Shown: piece by piece, positions 59,862 through 64,000 of the stretch
Layout of the letters: each line of letters starts with the position of its first letter
How positions within the stretch are numbered: position 1 is the first letter of the stretch
Assembly: GCF_000242455.2 (NCBI RefSeq)
Contig: NC_019892.1
Span: forward strand, 8,938,744 to 9,002,743
Direction of reading: 5' to 3'
DNA from: Singulisphaera acidiphila DSM 18658
GTDB lineage: Bacteria > Planctomycetota > Planctomycetia > Isosphaerales > Isosphaeraceae
Length of the DNA stretch: 64,000 nt
Made by a program: the position numbers and the translations under genes
Notes under the pieces: model-generated
What the model was told of the DNA's origin: nothing
Databases searched by the model: none
The model's input: only the letters and a program-made list of their open reading frames with translations

Positions 59862-62800
59862 TGAGACCGGCGTGGGATTCCTTCTGGTTCTGGCTCGCGG
59901 ACTACTACGTCCTCGCGACGTTCATCCTCCTGGCAGCTGTCGTAGTCCTGGCCGCACTCAGGCAACCGGCCCGGCGTCTGACGGTCTCCTGGTCCGTCCT
60001 GGGCGGACTTGTCACTTTGCTGGTCCTAGGCGCAGTTCCCTCGTGGCCCAGGACGGGGCTTCCTTCTCCACTGTCGCCGGTGCAACCACGACACGTCCCC
60101 ACCGAGACGGTTTCGGCGGAACCTCCCTTTCCCCGAGAGGAAGAGCCGAACTCGGCCATGCCTCGCAGCGAAGCGCTCACGACATCGGGGAAACCGCAGA
60201 GGGATCGTCTTGCCAAACCAGCCCCCCCGATGCGCTCGCCTGAGATGGTCCCACAGGCCAGACCCATTCGATCCTGGCCCTGGCTCGTCTGTCGCGCTTT
60301 CCTGGCCGGCGGCGGGTTGATGGTAGGCTGGCTGGTCCTCGGCTCATGGCAAACGGCCAGGCTTCGGCGGCAGGCTCGGGCGGCACCAGCCTGGTCGACG
60401 GCCTTGCTCGCCCAGGTGGTGGGTCCCGATCACAGGGTCCCGAAGCTCCTGGTCTGCACGGCCCTGCGTCAGCCGGTGGCGGCGGGGATCCTGCGTCCGG
60501 CGATCCTGCTTCCCGAGCGATTCAGTGAAGACGCGCCGGAGAACCGGCTCGAGGCAGTGCTCACTCACGAATGGGCTCATATCCGCAATCGAGATCTCTG
60601 GCTGCTCGCGCTCCTGCGGCTCTTGCTACCGATCCTCTACGCCCATCCCGCGTACTGGTGGCTCCGCCGCCGGATCCGCGATGACCAGGAGGCGCTGGCC
60701 GACGCGTCGGCAGCGGCCCTCGAAGGGCGGGAGAATTATGCGGAGGTACTGCTCTCCTGGTCCAAGCAAGCTTCCGATGGGCCCCGGTTCGCGGCGGGGG
60801 GGAGCCTGGCCTTGTTCGAGCGACCGTCCCAGATCAAGTGGAGGATTGTCATGCTCCTGGATCGAAGCTTACGGATCGAACCCACCTGCCCGACGTGGTG
60901 GCGCCTGGCCGTTCGCGGCGGCATGGCACTCAGCGTACTCGGGCTTTCACTGGTCACTCTCCGCCCGGCGACCAGCCAGGCCGATGCGCCCCGGATCGCC
61001 GACATTACGACGACGAAGCCCGCGCCGGCCGAACCGAACGACAGGCCAGGTGAGACCGCCCGGGTCTTCGGCCTCGACGGCAAGCCGTTTGCCGGAGCCA
61101 AGGTCTACCACTCGTCGACGTTCGCACGCCGGCCCAGGCCGACGCCCCCCTCCCCCGTCGGAACGACGCGCGAAGACGGCTCGTTCACGATCCCCAAAGC
61201 CGCCAAGCCGGGTAATGCCCACAATGAGTCGATCGTGGCAATGGCCGACGGGTACGGCCCCGCGTTCGTGGCATTGCCCGAAGCGGTGGCCGGCAAGCCC
61301 TTGAACCTGGTGAAAGACGACGTCCCCATCCACGGCCGTATTCTCGACATTCAGGGCCAACCCGTCGTCGGCGCATCGATCCAACTCGTCGGCCTGCTCC
61401 AACATCCCAGCGGCAAGCTCGACGAATGGATCGAGACAGTGAAAACGAGGAAGGCGGCCCTCCCCGTCCAATACGAGACCCTCCTGAGCTGGATGACGAC
61501 CGAGATTCCCTCCCTTTTCCCGGCCGTCCTGACCGACGACTCAGGCCGGTTCACGCTCAAGGGAATCGGTCGCGAGCGGATTGCCTCGCTGCTCATCAGC
61601 GGCCCGGGAATCAAAACCGGATTCACCTATGCCGCGACGCGAAGGATGCCGGTACTCAAGTTCCCCGCCTTCGAACACCAGGACGCCAGAACCCCACTCA
61701 TCGTCTACCATGGCGAGAATTTCGATTTCGTCGCCGATCCAGGCATTGAGGCCATCGGGACGGTCACCGACCAGGACAGCGGCAAGCCGTTGGCCGGCGT
61801 CATGGTGGAAACCGCCGAACTCATCGGAGACCACCAGCTCCGTTCGCTCTGGACAGCCACCGACGAACAAGGGCAGTACCGACTCTCGGGCATCGCCCCA
61901 AAAACCAGGTTCAACGACAGCCAAAAATTGCTCGCCTCCATCGACGACGGTCCTCCGTACCTGGCCGCAGCCAAATCGATAGGAAAGGAAGACGGGAGCA
62001 AGCCGATCCGACGCGACTTCCAACTCAAGCGCGGAGTCTGGGTACACGGGAAGGTTGTGGACACGTCGACCGGCAAGGGCGTTCATGCCGGCATTGCCTA
62101 CTACATCATGGATGACAACCCCTATCTGAAGAAGTACCCGCAATACGACACCATCTACGCGACCCCGGCCAACCAGACGGACGCAGACGGAACCTTCAAG
62201 CTCATCGTCATGCCCGGACAAGGTATCATCGGAGCCAGAGCATGGAAGGATTCTTATCGACTGGGCAGCGGCCTCGAGAAACTCGAGGAACTGAAGCTCA
62301 AAAACGACGGTGGCGAAATCATCAGAGCGAGACCAAGCCACCTCATTCCGACGAACTACCACACCATCGTCGCGATCAATCCAGGCGAAGGTGACGAGTC
62401 CATCACCTGCGAGATCCCGCTCGATCCCGGAAGGACGGTCAAGGGAACCATCGTCGGCCCTGACGGTGCGCCACTGGTTGGAGCACGGCTCGAAGGGACG
62501 GAAGATCAATTCCGAAGGTGGTCGGCAAAGCCGTTGCCATCCGCCAACTTCGAGGCCCGTGCTCTCGGCAGCGGGCAGTCGCGGCTGATCCTCTTCTACC
62601 ACGAGGAGAAGAAGCTCGCCGGCGCTCGCGTGATCGGCCCTGACGAGACCGGACCGATCGTCGTCCAGCTCGAGCCGAGCGGAACCGTGACCGGCCGGCT
62701 CGTCGATGCCGGCGGATTGCCGCTGGCCGAAGCCGAAATGAGTTGCTTCGTCTCATACGACGACCCGACCCACAAGACGGGATCGCTCCCGGCACCGGTC

Positions 62801-62968
62801 AAAACCGACAAGGAAGGCCGATTCCGGGCCGAAGGGCTCATCCCCGGGCAAAGCTATCGCTTCCAACTCTGGAAGGGATCCGAACTGAGAGAGACCCCAA
62901 TCAACGCCGTCATCACTCGCGGCGAGACCAAAGACCTGGGCGACGTGAGCATCATCACGAATAAATAA
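59858..62968 (+). CDS. BlaR1-like M56 metallopeptidase with carboxypeptidase-regulatory tail
   Basis: 1036 aa. Residues 1-60 and 140-162 hold membrane helices. The M56 peptidase motif is HEWAH at 237-241, with a downstream Glu278/Asp282 in DDQEALADAS as third zinc ligand candidate. A further helix lies near 352-368. In place of the penicillin-binding sensor of BlaR1, residues 400-1036 are repeated carboxypeptidase-regulatory-like beta domains (IHGRILDIQGQPVVGASIQL, GTVTDQDSGKPLAGVMVE, GKVVDTSTGKGVHAG, GTIVGPDGAPLVGARLEG). These resemble the tail of the sigma-factor fusion at 28004. It probably senses an outside signal and inactivates the coupled repressor. Confidence 0.9.
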   Translation: MMRPAWDSFWFWLADYYVLATFILLAAVVVLAALRQPARRLTVSWSVLGGLVTLLVLGAVPSWPRTGLPSPLSPVQPRHVPTETVSAEPPFPREEEPNSAMPRSEALTTSGKPQRDRLAKPAPPMRSPEMVPQARPIRSWPWLVCRAFLAGGGLMVGWLVLGSWQTARLRRQARAAPAWSTALLAQVVGPDHRVPKLLVCTALRQPVAAGILRPAILLPERFSEDAPENRLEAVLTHEWAHIRNRDLWLLALLRLLLPILYAHPAYWWLRRRIRDDQEALADASAAALEGRENYAEVLLSWSKQASDGPRFAAGGSLALFERPSQIKWRIVMLLDRSLRIEPTCPTWWRLAVRGGMALSVLGLSLVTLRPATSQADAPRIADITTTKPAPAEPNDRPGETARVFGLDGKPFAGAKVYHSSTFARRPRPTPPSPVGTTREDGSFTIPKAAKPGNAHNESIVAMADGYGPAFVALPEAVAGKPLNLVKDDVPIHGRILDIQGQPVVGASIQLVGLLQHPSGKLDEWIETVKTRKAALPVQYETLLSWMTTEIPSLFPAVLTDDSGRFTLKGIGRERIASLLISGPGIKTGFTYAATRRMPVLKFPAFEHQDARTPLIVYHGENFDFVADPGIEAIGTVTDQDSGKPLAGVMVETAELIGDHQLRSLWTATDEQGQYRLSGIAPKTRFNDSQKLLASIDDGPPYLAAAKSIGKEDGSKPIRRDFQLKRGVWVHGKVVDTSTGKGVHAGIAYYIMDDNPYLKKYPQYDTIYATPANQTDADGTFKLIVMPGQGIIGARAWKDSYRLGSGLEKLEELKLKNDGGEIIRARPSHLIPTNYHTIVAINPGEGDESITCEIPLDPGRTVKGTIVGPDGAPLVGARLEGTEDQFRRWSAKPLPSANFEARALGSGQSRLILFYHEEKKLAGARVIGPDETGPIVVQLEPSGTVTGRLVDAGGLPLAEAEMSCFVSYDDPTHKTGSLPAPVKTDKEGRFRAEGLIPGQSYRFQLWKGSELRETPINAVITRGETKDLGDVSIITNK

Positions 62969-62991
62969 CCTCAATTCTAAGGGCCTCTCGC

Positions 62992-64000
62992 ATGCGAGTC
63001 CCCTTGACACCCAGCGCCGACGCGGGGCCCCCCTGGGCTCCTTACAGCCCTGGGCCCGAGCAGCCCTGGAACCGTCGCCGCATCGTCCATCTCCATCGCA
63101 GCGTTGGGTTCGCAGCAACTCGCGAGGAGATCGAACGCGACCTCCAAGAAGGTCCCGAAGCGAGCGTGGATCGCTTCCTCCAGGGTCAAGGACCGATCGG
63201 TCTCGACTCCGATTTCGAACGGATCGCAGCACGGCTCGGCGACGCCGCCGTCGACTCACGCGACCCGGAGCGATTGAAAGCCTGGTGGGTGTTCCGGATG
63301 CTAGCCAGCCCCGACCCGTTGGGGGAGCGGCTGACCTTGGCCTGGCACAACCACTTCGCCACCAGCAACCGAAAAGTCGACGACCTCGGCGCAATGCGGC
63401 GTCAGAACGACCTCTTCCGACGCCACGCCCGTGCGCCATTCGGAGACCTCGTCAACGCCGCAGTCCGCGACCCCGCACTCCTTATCTGGCTCGACGCCCC
63501 GGCCAATCGCAAGGGGCATCCCAATGAAAACCTGGCGCGTGAGTTGCTGGAGCTCTTCACGCTCGGGATCGGCCACTTCCACGAGACGGACGTCAAGGAG
63601 GCCGCCCGGGCCCTCACAGGTTGGACCCTACTCGAAGGCGCCTTCGTCGAGAACCAACTCGTCCACGATGCCGGCGAGAAAACAATCCTGGGGAAGTCCG
63701 GGCCCTGGCGAGGCGCCGACCTCGTTTCGATCCTCCTCGATCACCCAGCCACCGCGCAACGGCTTGCCGGCCGCCTCAGTGATCTGTTCATAGGGGAGGA
63801 CATTCTTGGTCCAGAGGATGTGAATGAACTGGCAAATGGCCTGCGCACTCATCACTTAAACATCGAATGGGGAGCCGCGACCGTGCTCCGGTCGCGGGCC
63901 TTCTTCTCGTCGAGGAATCTGGGTTCGAGAGTCGTCGACCCCGTTGGGTTCGTCCTCGGCGCGGTCCGCGCCTTGCAAATGTTTGCCCCACCTCCCCGCA
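62992..64000 (+). CDS. DUF1800-family protein, 3' partial
   Basis: ATG 62992 (AAGGG upstream) opens a frame that runs off the right edge after 336 codons. DUF1800 features: HLHRSVGFAATREEIERDL, AWWVFRMLASPDPLGERL, TLAWHNHFATSNRKV, NENLARELLELFTLGIGHF (the family signature) and DVKEAARALTGWTL. These large proteins are usually followed by a DUF1501 gene and are exported; function unknown. There is no clear signal peptide here, and it starts 23 bp after the BlaR1-like stop, so co-transcription is possible. Confidence 0.9.
   Translation, partial: MRVPLTPSADAGPPWAPYSPGPEQPWNRRRIVHLHRSVGFAATREEIERDLQEGPEASVDRFLQGQGPIGLDSDFERIAARLGDAAVDSRDPERLKAWWVFRMLASPDPLGERLTLAWHNHFATSNRKVDDLGAMRRQNDLFRRHARAPFGDLVNAAVRDPALLIWLDAPANRKGHPNENLARELLELFTLGIGHFHETDVKEAARALTGWTLLEGAFVENQLVHDAGEKTILGKSGPWRGADLVSILLDHPATAQRLAGRLSDLFIGEDILGPEDVNELANGLRTHHLNIEWGAATVLRSRAFFSSRNLGSRVVDPVGFVLGAVRALQMFAPPPR

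Noticed and set aside
1..64000. CRISPR arrays, rRNA or known riboswitches
   Set aside because: No regularly spaced short repeats and no recognisable conserved RNA cores were seen in the intergenic regions.

Overview
The window looks like a chromosomal stretch of a planctomycete, most likely from the Isosphaeraceae (Singulisphaera/Aquisphaera/Paludisphaera type). The basis is the high GC content and several gene families typical of that group. These include two DUF1559 proteins with a pilin-like N-terminus, an ECF sigma factor fused to a large extracytoplasmic tail, a BlaI/BlaR-type pair carrying the same kind of tail, a DUF1800 gene, PSP1 and Minf_1886 proteins, and many dispersed palindromic intergenic repeats. 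No rRNA, tRNA or CRISPR array was seen.

Region by region. 1-10.9 kb: the 3' end of a nonribosomal peptide synthetase (condensation-adenylation-carrier-thioesterase) enters from the left edge. It is followed by a SyrD/PvdE-type peptide-export ABC transporter and a MacA/MacB pair. A complete IS4-family element (1562 bp, 12-bp target duplication) sits between synthetase and exporter, inside an array of palindromic repeats. 11-28 kb: mostly ordinary metabolism and housekeeping: a FabF-like ketosynthase, a Trm112-like protein, a zinc-ribbon coiled-coil protein with a 180-bp tandem repeat, two tandem dual-specificity-phosphatase-like genes, a hotdog thioesterase, a beta-lactamase-fold hydrolase, CvpA, an S4 protein, phosphofructokinase, EgtD, PSP1/RicT, and a methyltransferase next to a flavoprotein. 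28-36 kb: a sigma factor with a carboxypeptidase-regulatory tail, an ArsR/AHSA1 operon with a palindrome over its start codon, a DUF1559/lipoprotein pair, and a Tat-exported flavoprotein.

36-42 kb is the most unusual locus. One protein joins a complete P1B-type metal-transporting ATPase to an SPFH (HflK/stomatin) domain. Two further HflC/HflK-like SPFH genes follow on the same strand, with an exported small protein at the end. No FtsH protease is nearby, so I infer that the SPFH proteins assemble around the metal pump. 42-52 kb: a secreted propeller/PHP protein, carB, an orphan D12-class adenine methyltransferase, a complete one-gene IS66-family element (1520 bp, 8-bp target duplication), and a secreted tyrosine-rich repeat protein.

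52-64 kb: a sigma-54-type two-component pair lies divergently from a prenyltransferase-repeat protein that has a candidate sigma-54 promoter. Then come a second DUF1559 gene and a BlaI/BlaR-like operon whose sensor ends in the same tail family as the sigma-factor fusion. A DUF1800 gene runs off the right edge.
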